A stretch of 64,000 nucleotides of DNA from contig NZ_ASJB01000004.1 of NCBI RefSeq assembly GCF_000478275.1, forward strand, positions 62,001-126,000, in the 5' to 3' direction. The position numbers and the translations under genes are program-made. The notes beneath the pieces are model-generated. The model saw nothing but the letters and a program-made list of their open reading frames with translations, was not told where the DNA came from and did not search any database. Below, piece by piece: positions 54,237-62,936 of this stretch (position 1 is its first letter; the number at the start of each line of letters is the position of its first letter). Source of the stretch: Amycolatopsis orientalis DSM 40040 = KCTC 9412 (GTDB lineage: Bacteria; Actinomycetota; Actinomycetes; Mycobacteriales; Pseudonocardiaceae).

Positions 54237-55169
54237 GTGCCACTCCGACAAGCCGCCACCGCAGCCGGACTCGTTACCGGTTACGTCGCCGACGCCGTCT
54301 TCGGAGATCCACGACGAGGGCATCCGGTCGCCGGCTTCGGCCGCGCCGCGCAAGCCCTAGAACAGCGGGTTTGGGCCGATTCGAAGGTGCGGGGCGCGGC
54401 GTACACCGCCGTCTGCGCGGGAACGGTCACCGGATTGGGGGTCGCGGCGCAGCTGCTGACGCGGAAGCGCCCGTTCGCGAGGTTCGCGCTGACGGCGGCG
54501 TCCACCTGGGCGGTCCTGGGCGGGCGGGGGCTCGCGGCCGAGGGCACTCGGATGGCCCGGCTGCTCGACGACGGCGATCTGCCCGGCGCGAGGCAGCGGC
54601 TTTCGCATCTCTGCGCCCGCGACGCCACCGGGCTCGACACCGAGCAGCTGGCGCGCGCGACCACCGAGTCCATCGCCGAGAACACCTCGGACGCCGTCGT
54701 CGCGCCGTTGCTGTGGGGAGCCGTCGCCGGTATCCCCGGCCTGCTGGGGTACCGGGCGCTCAACACCCTGGACGCGATGGTCGGCTACCGCTCGCCGAAG
54801 TACGCGAACTTCGGCTGGGCCTCGGCACGGGCCGACGATCTGGCCAATTTGGTCCCGTCGCGCGTCGGCGCGGCGCTCACCGTGGCGTCCGCGCCGCTGG
54901 CGGGCGGCTTCGCCGGCCCAGCGTTCCGGACTTGGCGCCGCGACGGGAAACACCATCCGAGCCCCAACGCGGGCCAGGTCGAGGCCGCCTTCGCCGGCGC
55001 GCTGGGGGTCCGGCTCGGCGGGACGAACAGCTACGGCGGCCGCACCGAACGCCGCGGTGTCCTCGGTGACGGCCGCGAGCCGGAACCGGTGGACGTGCGC
55101 CGCGCGGTCCGGCTTTCGAGAGCCGTCGGTCTCGCCGCGCTGGCCGTCGCGGTGGCGGTCACGCGGTGA
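54237..55169 (+). CDS. cobD: Adenosylcobinamide-phosphate synthase (CbiB/CobD)
   Basis: A 310-residue membrane protein with the family opening VADAVFGDPRRGHPVAGFGR and the TESIAENTSDAVVAPLLW and VGYRSPKYANFGWASARADD motifs. It attaches aminopropanol (phosphate) to adenosylcobyric acid. GTG 54237 start; GTGA overlap with cobQ. Confidence 0.93.
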   Translation: MPLRQAATAAGLVTGYVADAVFGDPRRGHPVAGFGRAAQALEQRVWADSKVRGAAYTAVCAGTVTGLGVAAQLLTRKRPFARFALTAASTWAVLGGRGLAAEGTRMARLLDDGDLPGARQRLSHLCARDATGLDTEQLARATTESIAENTSDAVVAPLLWGAVAGIPGLLGYRALNTLDAMVGYRSPKYANFGWASARADDLANLVPSRVGAALTVASAPLAGGFAGPAFRTWRRDGKHHPSPNAGQVEAAFAGALGVRLGGTNSYGGRTERRGVLGDGREPEPVDVRRAVRLSRAVGLAALAVAVAVTR

Positions 55170-56623
55170 GCGGCCTGCTCATCGCGGGGACGACGTCGGA
55201 CGCGGGCAAGAGCCTGGTCACCGCCGCGCTCTGCCGCTGGCTCGTGCGTCAGGGGGTACGGGTCGCCCCGTTCAAGTCGCAGAACATGTCGAACAACTCG
55301 ATGGTGTGCGCGGACGGTGCCGAAATCGGCCGCGCGCAGTGGCTGCAGGCGCGGGCGGCCCGAGTCGAACCCGAGGCCGCGATGAACCCGGTCCTCCTGA
55401 AACCCGGGAGCGACCGCCGCAGCCATGTCATCGCGCTCGGGAAACCCTTCGGCACGCTGGAAGCCGGGGAGTACGCGACCGGCCGGACGGGGCTCGCCGA
55501 GATCGCGTTCGACACCTTCGCCTCCCTGAGGCGGCGCTTCGACGTCGTGCTGTGCGAAGGGGCGGGCAGCCCGGCCGAGATCAACCTGCGCGAGGGCGAC
55601 TACGTCAACATGGGGCTGGCACGCCGGTTCGGCCTGCCGGTGGTGGTCGTCGGCGACATCGACCGCGGCGGCGTCATGGCCGCGATGTTCGGGACCCTCG
55701 CCCTCCTCTCGGCCGAAGACCAGGCGCTGGTCGCGGGCTGGCTGGTCAACAAGTTCCGCGGCGACGTCGGCCTGCTCCGGCCGGGGCTGGAGACGCTGGA
55801 GAAGCTCACCGGCCGCGAGGTCTTCGGTGTGCTGCCGTGGCTCGACCAGGTGTGGATCGACTCCGAGGACGCACTGGCCGCCGCGGGCTGGGGCGCCACC
55901 GGCGGCTCCCTGCGCGTCGCTGTCGTGCGGTTTCCGCGTGCCTCCAACGCGACCGACGTGGACGCCCTGGCCGCGGAACCGGGGGTCTCGGTCACGCTGA
56001 CGGCCGATCCGGACACGGTCCTGTCCGCCGACGTGGTGATCCTGCCGGGTTCCCGCGCCACCGTGGACGATCTGGCGTGGCTGCGTGCCCGCGGCCTCGC
56101 CGACGCGGTCCGGAAACGTGCCGAGACGGACCGCCCGGTACTCGGGATCTGCGGCGGCTACCAGATGCTGGCCGCCGAGATCGAGGACGACGTCGAGTCC
56201 GGCGCGGGCACGGTTCCCGGCCTCGGGCTCCTGCCGACCCGCGTCTCGTTCGACACGGGCAAGGTGCTGGCCCGGCCGACAGGTGAATGGCGCGGCCAGC
56301 CGGTGGAGGCGTACGAAATCCACCATGGTGTGGTGTCGGCGACCGGACCCGCCGAGTCCTTTTTGGACGGATACCGGAGCGGGCCGGTCTGGGGCACGAT
56401 GTGGCATGGCGCCTTCGAGAACGACGGTTTCCGTCGCGCCTGGCTGGGTGAGGTGGCGGACTGGTCACCCGCCCCCGGAGCGCAGGGATTCGGGACGCTG
56501 CGGGAGAGCATGCTGGACCGGCTCGCCGACGCCGTCGAGGAACACATCGGCACCGCGCGGCTCCTGCGTCTGATCGAAACGGGCATCGACGTCGACCTGC
56601 CCTTCGTCCCGCCCGGCGCCTGA
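55166..56623 (+). CDS. cobQ: Adenosylcobyric acid synthase (glutamine-hydrolysing)
   Basis: A 485-residue enzyme amidating side chains b, d, e and g. N-terminal ATPase motif AGTTSDAGKSLVT (about 6-18), FKSQNMSNNSMV, and a C-terminal glutaminase domain with Cys in LGICGGYQML (about 329) and EIHHGVV. The last 159 bp are also covered on the other strand by the TetR gene. Confidence 0.95.
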   Translation: MSGLLIAGTTSDAGKSLVTAALCRWLVRQGVRVAPFKSQNMSNNSMVCADGAEIGRAQWLQARAARVEPEAAMNPVLLKPGSDRRSHVIALGKPFGTLEAGEYATGRTGLAEIAFDTFASLRRRFDVVLCEGAGSPAEINLREGDYVNMGLARRFGLPVVVVGDIDRGGVMAAMFGTLALLSAEDQALVAGWLVNKFRGDVGLLRPGLETLEKLTGREVFGVLPWLDQVWIDSEDALAAAGWGATGGSLRVAVVRFPRASNATDVDALAAEPGVSVTLTADPDTVLSADVVILPGSRATVDDLAWLRARGLADAVRKRAETDRPVLGICGGYQMLAAEIEDDVESGAGTVPGLGLLPTRVSFDTGKVLARPTGEWRGQPVEAYEIHHGVVSATGPAESFLDGYRSGPVWGTMWHGAFENDGFRRAWLGEVADWSPAPGAQGFGTLRESMLDRLADAVEEHIGTARLLRLIETGIDVDLPFVPPGA

Positions 56624-57217
56624 GCGGAACCGCAGCGCGCGCAGCACCAGCCGGACCACCGACTCGACGAACCCGTCGGTCAGCGGCCCGGTCCGCAGCA
56701 GCCACCGGTAGTAGACCGCTCCGTAGTACAGGTCCACCGCGTCGTCGATGTCGGCGGCGTCGATCTGTCCCGCCTCGGCGCCCGCCCGGAATCTTGCCCT
56801 GGTCGCCTCCAGCCACGGCCTCATCAGCCGCTCGTCGAGTTCCGCCGAGAGTTTCGCGTCGCCCTGGATCGCGGTCAGCAACGCGCGGTAGAACGCCTCG
56901 AAGCCGCTGTCCGCCAAGGGGTCCACAGTGGACCGGAGCGCCGTGCGCAGATCCGCTTCCAGATCGCCGGTGTCCGGGAAGCCCAGCTCGCCCTCGCCCT
57001 GGACCAGCGTCAAGTACGCGTCCAGCACCAGCGCGCCCTTGTCCGGCCACCACCGGTAGATCGTCTGCTTCCCGACCCCCGCCCGCGACGCGATCGCCTC
57101 CACCGCCAGCTTCGGATAGCCGACCTCGCCGAGCAGTTCGGTGGTCGCGGTCAGGATCGCCTGCCGCGAGCGTTCGTTGCGCCGGGTCGGGTCCGGCGAC
57201 TTGACGTTTCCAGCCAT
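56465..57217 (-). CDS. TetR-family regulator with C-terminal extension antisense to cobQ
   Basis: A 250-residue TetR protein with HTH about 16-65 (SRQAILTATTELLGEVGYPK, VEAIASRAGVGKQTIYRWWP). The normal TetR_C region ends around VVRLVLRALRFRSG; the last ~55 residues are low in structure, rich in Gly/Arg/Gln and lie entirely antisense to the end of cobQ, so they probably arose by loss of the original stop. Divergent from the SDR gene; a perfect operator-like palindrome lies between them (57241-57257). Confidence 0.8.
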   Translation of the reverse strand: MAGNVKSPDPTRRNERSRQAILTATTELLGEVGYPKLAVEAIASRAGVGKQTIYRWWPDKGALVLDAYLTLVQGEGELGFPDTGDLEADLRTALRSTVDPLADSGFEAFYRALLTAIQGDAKLSAELDERLMRPWLEATRARFRAGAEAGQIDAADIDDAVDLYYGAVYYRWLLRTGPLTDGFVESVVRLVLRALRFRSGAGRDEGQVDVDARFDQTQEPRGADVFLDGVGEPVQHALPQRPESLRSGGG

Positions 57218-57240
57218 GTCGGTATGGTAGCACCACGAGA

Positions 57241-57257
57241 CGAGACGGACCGTCTCG
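57241..57257. promoter_or_regulatory. TetR operator-like palindrome CGAGACGG-A-CCGTCTCG
   Basis: Perfect 8-bp arms around one base, in the 59-bp gap between the divergent TetR and SDR starts. GAGACGGACCGTCTC-type sites are usual for repressors of neighbouring reductases. Confidence 0.7.
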
Positions 57258-57276
57258 CTGAAACGAAGGAGTGGAC

Positions 57277-58086
57277 ATGCGCACTTGGTTCATCACCGGA
57301 GCGGGCCGCGGTCTCGGGCGCCTCGTCGCCGAGCACGCCCTGAAGGCCGGGGACAACGTCGTCGGCACCGCCCGTCGCCCCGAGGTGCTCGACGATCTCG
57401 TGGAAACGAGCGACGGCAGACTGGTCGTCCTGCCCCTCGACGTCACGGACAGAGCCGCGGTCTTCGCCACCGTCGAGAAGGCGGCCGAAGCGTTCGGAAG
57501 GCTCGATGTCGTCGTCAACAACGCGGGCTACGGCTTGATGGGCGCGGTCGAAGAGGTCGGCGAGGACGACGCGCGGGCCATCATGGAGACGAACTTCTTC
57601 GGCGCACTGTGGGTCAGCCAGGCCGTGCTCCCGGTGCTGCGGAAGCAGGGCGCGGGCCGGATCCTGCAGATGTCGAGTGTGAGCGGCCTGATGGGCGTGC
57701 CGACCATGGGCCTCTACAACGCGAGCAAGTTCGCCCTCGAAGGCCTCAGTGACGCGCTCGCGCAGGAGGCCGAGGGCTTCGGCGTCCATGTGACGCTGGT
57801 CGAGCCGCGGATCTACGCGACCGATTTCCTGGGCGCCAGCCTGAAGATGTCACCGATGAACCCGGCCTACGACCCGGTACGCGCGGCGCTGATGGCGAAG
57901 TACGCCGACGGTGTCCCCGGCGACCCGGTGAAGGTCGCCGAGGCCGTCCTCGAACTGGTGGCCAGTGACGCGCCGCCCCGCCGCCTGCTGCTCGGCGACG
58001 GGGACTTCGACGTCATCGTGGGCCTGCACCAGGACCGCGTCGCGGAATGGCGCTCGTGGGAATCGGTCAGCCGGGCTGCGGGCTAG
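57277..58086 (+). CDS. Short-chain dehydrogenase/reductase (classical SDR)
   Basis: A 269-residue oxidoreductase with cofactor motif TGAGRGLG (about 8-15), NNAG (about 82-85), Ser in MSSVSG and the catalytic YNASK (about 147-151). AGGAG lies 5 bases before ATG 57277. Likely repressed by the divergent TetR protein. Substrate unknown. The last 20 bp overlap the convergent cbtA. Confidence 0.9.
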   Translation: MRTWFITGAGRGLGRLVAEHALKAGDNVVGTARRPEVLDDLVETSDGRLVVLPLDVTDRAAVFATVEKAAEAFGRLDVVVNNAGYGLMGAVEEVGEDDARAIMETNFFGALWVSQAVLPVLRKQGAGRILQMSSVSGLMGVPTMGLYNASKFALEGLSDALAQEAEGFGVHVTLVEPRIYATDFLGASLKMSPMNPAYDPVRAALMAKYADGVPGDPVKVAEAVLELVASDAPPRRLLLGDGDFDVIVGLHQDRVAEWRSWESVSRAAG

Positions 58087-58861
58087 AGACTTGTCCGGTG
58101 ACTTCCTTGCGCGCCAACGCCTTCTCGACCAGCGCGCCGAAGGTCAGGCCGAGCGCGGCCCACAGCACCACCTGCGTGCCGACAGAGGCGACCCGGAAGG
58201 ACCACAGGGTGGAACCGGGGAACCCGGTGGGGACTTCGTCGATCGACGGCAGCAGCGCCGCCGCCACCGCGATCAGCACGAGGTACCCGCCCGCGGCGAT
58301 CAGGCCGCCACGCCAGGCGCCGAGCTTGTCGGCCAGCTTCCGGCCGAACGCCGCGGCGAGGATGCCGATCAGCAGGGAAAGCGCGACGAAACCGAAATAC
58401 AGGGAAGTCCGGCTCCCGATCGTGCCCGCCTGCCCGACAGCAGGTGGATTCCCGGGGTATTTCAGGAACGGCACCAGGAACACGACCACGAAGGCGCCGC
58501 CGGTGAGCAGGGCGGCGGTCACCCGCGGACGCAGCGTGCCGAGCCGTCCGTAGACGAAGGCGAACGCCAGCGAGAACAGCCCGCCGACGGCGACGCCGTA
58601 GAGCCCGACGCCGGTCAGCAGACCCACCGTGCTCTGCACCCCACGGGTGACGAGCTCTTCCTCCGCGGCCTCCGGCGCGGCGTGCTCGTGAGCACCGGGT
58701 TCGCTGTGCGCGTCAGGTGTGCTGTGTGAATGCGCGGCGGTGCCTTCGAGACCGATGGCGGTCTCGACCGAAGGCTCACCGAAGAAATAGGCGAAAAGGG
58801 TCGCCAGGACACCAGCGACCAGGCCCGCGAGCATGCCGCGGACCAGCAAGGTCCTCATCAT
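58067..58861 (-). CDS. cbtA: CbtA-type cobalt transporter subunit
   Basis: A 264-residue membrane protein with about six hydrophobic segments and a His-rich loop between the first two (HSHSTPDAHSEPGAHEHA, about 44-61), likely a metal-collecting loop. CbtA acts with CbtB as a B12-regulated cobalt importer. Starts 14 bp after the cbtB stop; two ATG codons in a row (58861, 58858). Confidence 0.9.
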   Translation of the reverse strand: MMRTLLVRGMLAGLVAGVLATLFAYFFGEPSVETAIGLEGTAAHSHSTPDAHSEPGAHEHAAPEAAEEELVTRGVQSTVGLLTGVGLYGVAVGGLFSLAFAFVYGRLGTLRPRVTAALLTGGAFVVVFLVPFLKYPGNPPAVGQAGTIGSRTSLYFGFVALSLLIGILAAAFGRKLADKLGAWRGGLIAAGGYLVLIAVAAALLPSIDEVPTGFPGSTLWSFRVASVGTQVVLWAALGLTFGALVEKALARKEVTGQVSSPQPG

Positions 58862-58875
58862 GGGGCGCTTGCCGC

Positions 58876-59085
58876 CTAGTGGCAGGGGAAGGCCAGCAGG
58901 TGCCGGCCGTCGTGGACGAACTCGTGGACGTACGAGTTCGCGAACACCGACACCGCACCCTGCTCGGCGCTGATGAAGTACAGCGTGATCAGCGAAAGGA
59001 GGATGACGAGCACCGCCCAGGGCAGGATCTCGCGGACGGGGATCCGGATGGGGGCGGGAACTGCGGATACCGCTGGGTACGACAT
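58876..59085 (-). CDS. cbtB: CbtB-type cobalt transporter subunit
   Basis: A 69-residue protein with one membrane segment (ILPWAVLVILLSLITLYFIS) and the family C terminus YVHEFVHDGRHLLAFPCH, whose His and Cys residues bind metal. ATG 59085 has AGGAGG 9 bases upstream. First gene of the riboswitch-controlled cbtB-cbtA operon. Confidence 0.9.
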   Translation of the reverse strand: MSYPAVSAVPAPIRIPVREILPWAVLVILLSLITLYFISAEQGAVSVFANSYVHEFVHDGRHLLAFPCH

Positions 59086-59097
59086 GGCGGTGGGACC

Positions 59098-59250
59098 TCC
59101 TCGGGCTAGCGCGGCCTCTTCAGGGGTGACACGACGGCACCGGGTCTGGCTTCCCCGGACCCTGAGGTCCGAGGTCACAGTGGCGCGACCGCGCGGAATC
59201 TCACCGCGTTCCGGTTGCCGACGTCTGGCCGGTCGAGCGTAGGTCTCCGC
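59098..59250 (-). ncRNA. Cobalamin riboswitch upstream of cbtBA
   Basis: The minus-strand leader has GGAACGCGGTGAGATTCCGC, GCGGTCGCGCCACTG and the B12 box GCCACTGTGACC (complement of 59173-59184), followed by a hairpin built on GGTCCGGGGAAGCCAGACC. It matches the core order of the cobN leader but differs in peripheral stems. Confidence 0.9.
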
Positions 59251-59281
59251 AAAGCGTCCGGTCAATGTGACAATCGCGGGT

Positions 59282-60187
59282 ATGACACCTGCGGTGGCGG
59301 CACTCGATGTCGGCGGCACGTCCATCAAGGCGGCCTTGTACGACGCGGACCTGAAGGATCTGGCCAGTTTGCGCGAGCCGACGGCGCGGGGGGCGGACGG
59401 CGAGGCGCTCGCGGACCAGGTCGCCAGGATCGTGGAGACGCTGGGGAAGAAGGCGGGCACCGGCACTCCGGACGCGGTCGGCGTGGTCATCCCGGGCATC
59501 GTCGACGAGGTCGGGCGGGTGGCGCGCTTCTCGGCGAACCTCGACTTCCGCAACGTCCCGTTCGGCGAGATGCTCGACAGCAGGCTGGGCCTGCCGTTCG
59601 CGTTCGGGCACGACGTCCGCGCGGGCGGGCTCGCCGAGTTCCGCGTCGGCGCGGGCAAGGGCTGTGCCGACGCCGCCTTCATCCCGGTCGGCACCGGGAT
59701 CGCGGCCGCGCTCCAGCTCGACGGGAAGCTGTACGCCGCGGGCGGGCTCGGTGGCGAGATCGGCCATATCGACGTCGGCCACCGGCTGCTGTGCGGCTGC
59801 GGGGCGACGGGATGCCTGGAGGCCATCTCGTCGGCGTCGGCCATCGCCCGGCGCTACAGCGAGCACACCGGGCGCCCGGCCGAGGGCGCCGAGCAGGTCG
59901 TCGACGCCGCCCGGCACGGTGACGAGGCCGCGATCTCGGTGGTCAACGACGCCCTCGACGGCCTTGGCCACGGCATCAAGACCCTGGTGACGTTGCTCGC
60001 GCCCGAGGTCGTCGTGCTCGGCGGTGGCCTGTTCACCGCGGGCGACTACGTCCTCGAACCGGTCCGCGCCTGGCTGACCGCGAACCTGCAGTTCCAGCGG
60101 ATGCCGGAACTGCGGATCGCGCAACTCGGCGACGAGGCCGGCAGGCTCGGCGCTGCCCTGCTGGCACTGGACCGGCTCAGTGCCTGA
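59282..60187 (+). CDS. ROK-family sugar kinase
   Basis: A 301-residue ROK protein without a DNA-binding domain: ATP motif LDVGGTSIKAAL (about 8-19), GHDVRAGGLAEF with the catalytic Asp, the zinc motif CGCGATGCLE (about 176-185) and VVVLGGGLF. Probably a glucokinase or N-acyl-hexosamine kinase. GTG 59267 is an alternative start. Faces a DeoR regulator gene. Confidence 0.85.
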   Translation: MTPAVAALDVGGTSIKAALYDADLKDLASLREPTARGADGEALADQVARIVETLGKKAGTGTPDAVGVVIPGIVDEVGRVARFSANLDFRNVPFGEMLDSRLGLPFAFGHDVRAGGLAEFRVGAGKGCADAAFIPVGTGIAAALQLDGKLYAAGGLGGEIGHIDVGHRLLCGCGATGCLEAISSASAIARRYSEHTGRPAEGAEQVVDAARHGDEAAISVVNDALDGLGHGIKTLVTLLAPEVVVLGGGLFTAGDYVLEPVRAWLTANLQFQRMPELRIAQLGDEAGRLGAALLALDRLSA

Positions 60188-60190
60188 TGG

Positions 60191-60304
60191 TGAATCCGCG
60201 TCCGCGATCGACGTCGGCAGGACGCTGCCTGGTCAGCCATCTCACGATGGCGGGCAAGGCGTCCTGCCACCGCGATAGCGGGGCCTTCGGCCGAGGCGGG
60301 TTCA
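60191..60304. terminator. Large nested hairpin between ROK and DeoR genes
   Basis: Nested inverted repeats: GGCAGGACGC/GCGTCCTGCC (60216-60225, 60259-60268) enclosing GCCATC-TCAC-GATGGC (60236-60251), and outside these GTGAATCCGC/GCGGGTTCAC-type arms (about 60191-60200 and 60295-60304). It fills the 162-bp gap between convergent genes. A bidirectional terminator is the simple reading; a structured RNA is possible. Confidence 0.5.
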
Positions 60305-60349
60305 CGCGTCTGGTCCCGTTCGCAGGTCTTTCTCAGCTTCGCCAATCGC

Positions 60350-61135
60350 TCAAGCCTTGACCACCCGCACGCCCTCCTCCTCGAAGGCGTGCACCCGGTC
60401 GGGATCCGCGCGGCCGTCGGTGACGAGGACGTCGACGTCGGCGGTCGCGCAGATCTTCGCGAACGCGTGACCGCCGAGTTTCGCGGCGTCGGCGAGCACG
60501 ACGACCTGCCGTGCGCGGGCCGCCATCAGCCGGTTCGTGCTCGCGTCGCCCTCGTGGTGCGCCTGCGCGCCGTGCACCGGGTCGAAGGCGTCCACGCCGA
60601 GGAACACCAGATCCAGTGAGATCTGGTCGAGGAACAGATGGGACAGCGGCCCGGACAGATCGAACGACTGCTGCCGGGCGACCCCGCCGGTCACCACGAT
60701 CTTGATATTCGGCCGCACGGCGAGTTCGTGGGCGATGTTGAGCGCGTTCGTCACCACGGTGAGCAGCGGGCCGCCGCTCGGCTCGCCCATATCCGGCCGG
60801 GTGGCGAGCGCGCGGCCCACCTCGGTGCTCGTGGTGCCGCCGTTGAGGCCCACCACCATGCCGGGATCGACCATCCTCGCCGCGGCGGCCGAGATCCGTT
60901 GCTGCTCGGGCGCGTTGCGCGCAGCCTTGTGCCGCAACGGAAGGTCGTAGGCGACGTTGCTCGCGACGGCGCCGCCGCGGGTGCGGACCACGAGATTGCG
61001 GCCCGCCAGGTGATCCAGATCCCGGCGGATCGTCGCGGGGGACACCCCCAGTTCGTCCGCCGAGACTTCGACGTCGACCTTTTCCCGCTCTCCCACCATG
61101 TCCAGTAAGGCCGTCAGCCGTTCATGCCGGTTCAT
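60350..61135 (-). CDS. DeoR/GlpR-family regulator
   Basis: A 261-residue regulator with N-terminal HTH (RLTALLDMVGEREKVDVEV, SADELGVSPATIRRDLDHL, about 5-45) and a C-terminal sugar-phosphate-sensing domain (GLNGGTTSTEVGRAL, VVTNALNIAHEL, DAAKLGGHAFAKIC). Members respond to phosphorylated sugars, which fits the adjacent ROK kinase. Confidence 0.9.
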   Translation of the reverse strand: MNRHERLTALLDMVGEREKVDVEVSADELGVSPATIRRDLDHLAGRNLVVRTRGGAVASNVAYDLPLRHKAARNAPEQQRISAAAARMVDPGMVVGLNGGTTSTEVGRALATRPDMGEPSGGPLLTVVTNALNIAHELAVRPNIKIVVTGGVARQQSFDLSGPLSHLFLDQISLDLVFLGVDAFDPVHGAQAHHEGDASTNRLMAARARQVVVLADAAKLGGHAFAKICATADVDVLVTDGRADPDRVHAFEEEGVRVVKA

Positions 61136-61407
61136 CCGAGCTCCCTCCCCGAAGCTTGATGTCGCTTACCGCACCGGACAAAGTACTACGCGTCGCGATA
61201 CGAGCGGGGAGAAGCGGCGGATTCGGGAAGCCGGGGGAGGAACAGGACGAGCGGGCGCCGGCCACCCCCAGTGTGACCGGCGCCCGTCCGGTGGCCGGTA
61301 CGCCCAGAACCGGCCCGCCTCGGAGGCTAGCGGCGCCGGCTCCGCACTGATATCCGCTTTGCGTCCATTCCGGTGACGTTTACCGGATATCCGCCTGCCC
61401 CAACTCA
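61136..61407. other. Intergenic region without a convincing gene
   Basis: Together with the palindrome that follows, this is the longest gene-free stretch (349 bp, 61136-61484). It should hold the deoR promoter. I see short antisense ORFs but none with a ribosome site or codon bias, and no further repeat. Confidence 0.6.
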
Positions 61408-61469
61408 GCATTCAGTCCTCTGGTTGCGGTAGTTCGCCGTTGAACTACCGCAACCAGAGGACTGAATGC
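61408..61469. repeat. Family 1 palindromic intergenic repeat, copy C
   Basis: Perfect 28-bp arms 61408-61435 and 61442-61469 with a 6-nt loop, the longest perfect stem in the window. Core TCCTCTGGTTGCGGTA differs from copies A/B at one base, with the matching change in the other arm. It lies 15 bp after the gltD stop. Confidence 0.9.
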
Positions 61470-61484
61470 CGAGCGGCTGGGGCT

Positions 61485-62936
61485 CTAGGAGATGGGGCGG
61501 TCGGTGGGGGCGATCGGGGCGGGCAGGACGTCACGTCCGGTGAGGAACGCGTCGACGCCGGCCGCCGCGGAGCGGCCTTCGGCGATCGCCCACACGATGA
61601 GCGACTGGCCGCGGCCCATGTCCCCGGCCACGAACACGTTGTCGACGCTGGTCTTGAACGCCTTGTCGCGGGCGACGTTGCCGCGCTGGTCCAGTTCGAC
61701 GTCGAGCGCCTCCAGCAGGCCTTCCCGCTCCGGGCCGACGAAGCCCATCGCGAGCAGCACCAGCTGCGCCGGGAGTTCCTTCTCGGTACCCGGGACCGGG
61801 ACGAACTTGCCGCCCTCGTTGCGCACCTCGACCAGCTTCAGCGCGCGGACGCGCCCGTCGGCGTCGGCCAGGAACTCCTGGGTGTTGACCGAGTACAGCC
61901 GCTCGCCGCCCTCTTCGTGCGCGGACGAGACGCGGTAGATCATCGGGTACGTCGGCCAGGGATGCGCGTCCGACCGCGAAAGCGGAGGCTTCGGCATGAT
62001 CTCCAGCTGCGTCACCGATTTGGCGCCCTGCCGGTGCGAGGTCCCGACACAGTCCGCGCCGGTGTCACCGCCACCGATGACGACGACGTCGAGCCCTTCG
62101 GCACTGATCGGCGACACGTCCAGTTCACCGGCCGCGACGCGGTTGGCCGGCGGCAGGAACTCCATCGCCTGGTGGATGCCCCGGTGCTCGCGGCCCGGGA
62201 TCGGCAGGTCGCGCCACGCCGTCGCGCCACCGGCGAGGACCACCGCGTCGTACGACGACTTCAGCTCCTCGACGGTGAGGTCGACACCGACGTTCACCGA
62301 CGTGCGGAATTCCGTGCCCTCGGCCCGCATCTGGTCGAGACGGCGGTCGAGGCGGTGCTTCTCCATCTTGAATTCGGGGATGCCGTAGCGCAGCAGCCCG
62401 CCGATCTTGTCGGCCCGCTCGAAGACCACGACACTGTGGCCCGCGCGCGTGAGCTGCTGCGCCGCGGCGAGTCCCGACGGGCCGGATCCGACCACCGCGA
62501 CCTTCTTGCCGGTGAGCGCCACCGGCGGTTGCGGCGTGACCCAGCCTTCTTCGAAGGCCCGGTCGATGATCGAGATCTCGACCCGCTTGATGGTGACGGG
62601 ATCGTCGTTGATCCCGAGCACACACGCCGTCTCACACGGCGCCGGGCAGAGGGTCCCGGTGAACTCCGGGAAATTGTTGGTCGCGTGCAGCCGCTCGGCC
62701 GCGTCGCGCCAATCGTCGCGCCAGGTCAGCGTGTTCCACTCGGGGATGAGGTTCCCGAGCGGGCAGCCCTGGTGACAGAACGGGATGCCGCAGTCCATGC
62801 AGCGCCCGGCCTGCTTCTGCAGCTTCGACGTCGCGAAGTCCTCGTACACCTCGCGCCAGTCCATCAGGCGCAGGTCGACGGGACGGCTCTTCGGCGTCTC
62901 GCGAGTGGTGGTCAGAAAGCCCTTGGGGTCAGCCAT
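61485..62936 (-). CDS. gltD: Glutamate synthase small (beta) subunit
   Basis: A 483-residue NADPH-dependent subunit. N-terminal ferredoxin-like Cys clusters ([18 protein letters not shown]), FAD motif [15 protein letters not shown] and NADPH motif [13 protein letters not shown]. It passes electrons to GltB for glutamate formation from glutamine and 2-oxoglutarate. ATG 62936 overlaps the gltB stop region by 8 bp. Ends 15 bp from a family 1 palindrome. Confidence 0.96.
   Translation of the reverse strand: MADPKGFLTTTRETPKSRPVDLRLMDWREVYEDFATSKLQKQAGRCMDCGIPFCHQGCPLGNLIPEWNTLTWRDDWRDAAERLHATNNFPEFTGTLCPAPCETACVLGINDDPVTIKRVEISIIDRAFEEGWVTPQPPVALTGKKVAVVGSGPSGLAAAQQLTRAGHSVVVFERADKIGGLLRYGIPEFKMEKHRLDRRLDQMRAEGTEFRTSVNVGVDLTVEELKSSYDAVVLAGGATAWRDLPIPGREHRGIHQAMEFLPPANRVAAGELDVSPISAEGLDVVVIGGGDTGADCVGTSHRQGAKSVTQLEIMPKPPLSRSDAHPWPTYPMIYRVSSAHEEGGERLYSVNTQEFLADADGRVRALKLVEVRNEGGKFVPVPGTEKELPAQLVLLAMGFVGPEREGLLEALDVELDQRGNVARDKAFKTSVDNVFVAGDMGRGQSLIVWAIAEGRSAAAGVDAFLTGRDVLPAPIAPTDRPIS

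Noticed and set aside
60046..60345. Minus-strand open frame across the ROK 3' end and the nested hairpin
   Set aside because: No ribosome site or codon bias; hairpin structure explains the region better.
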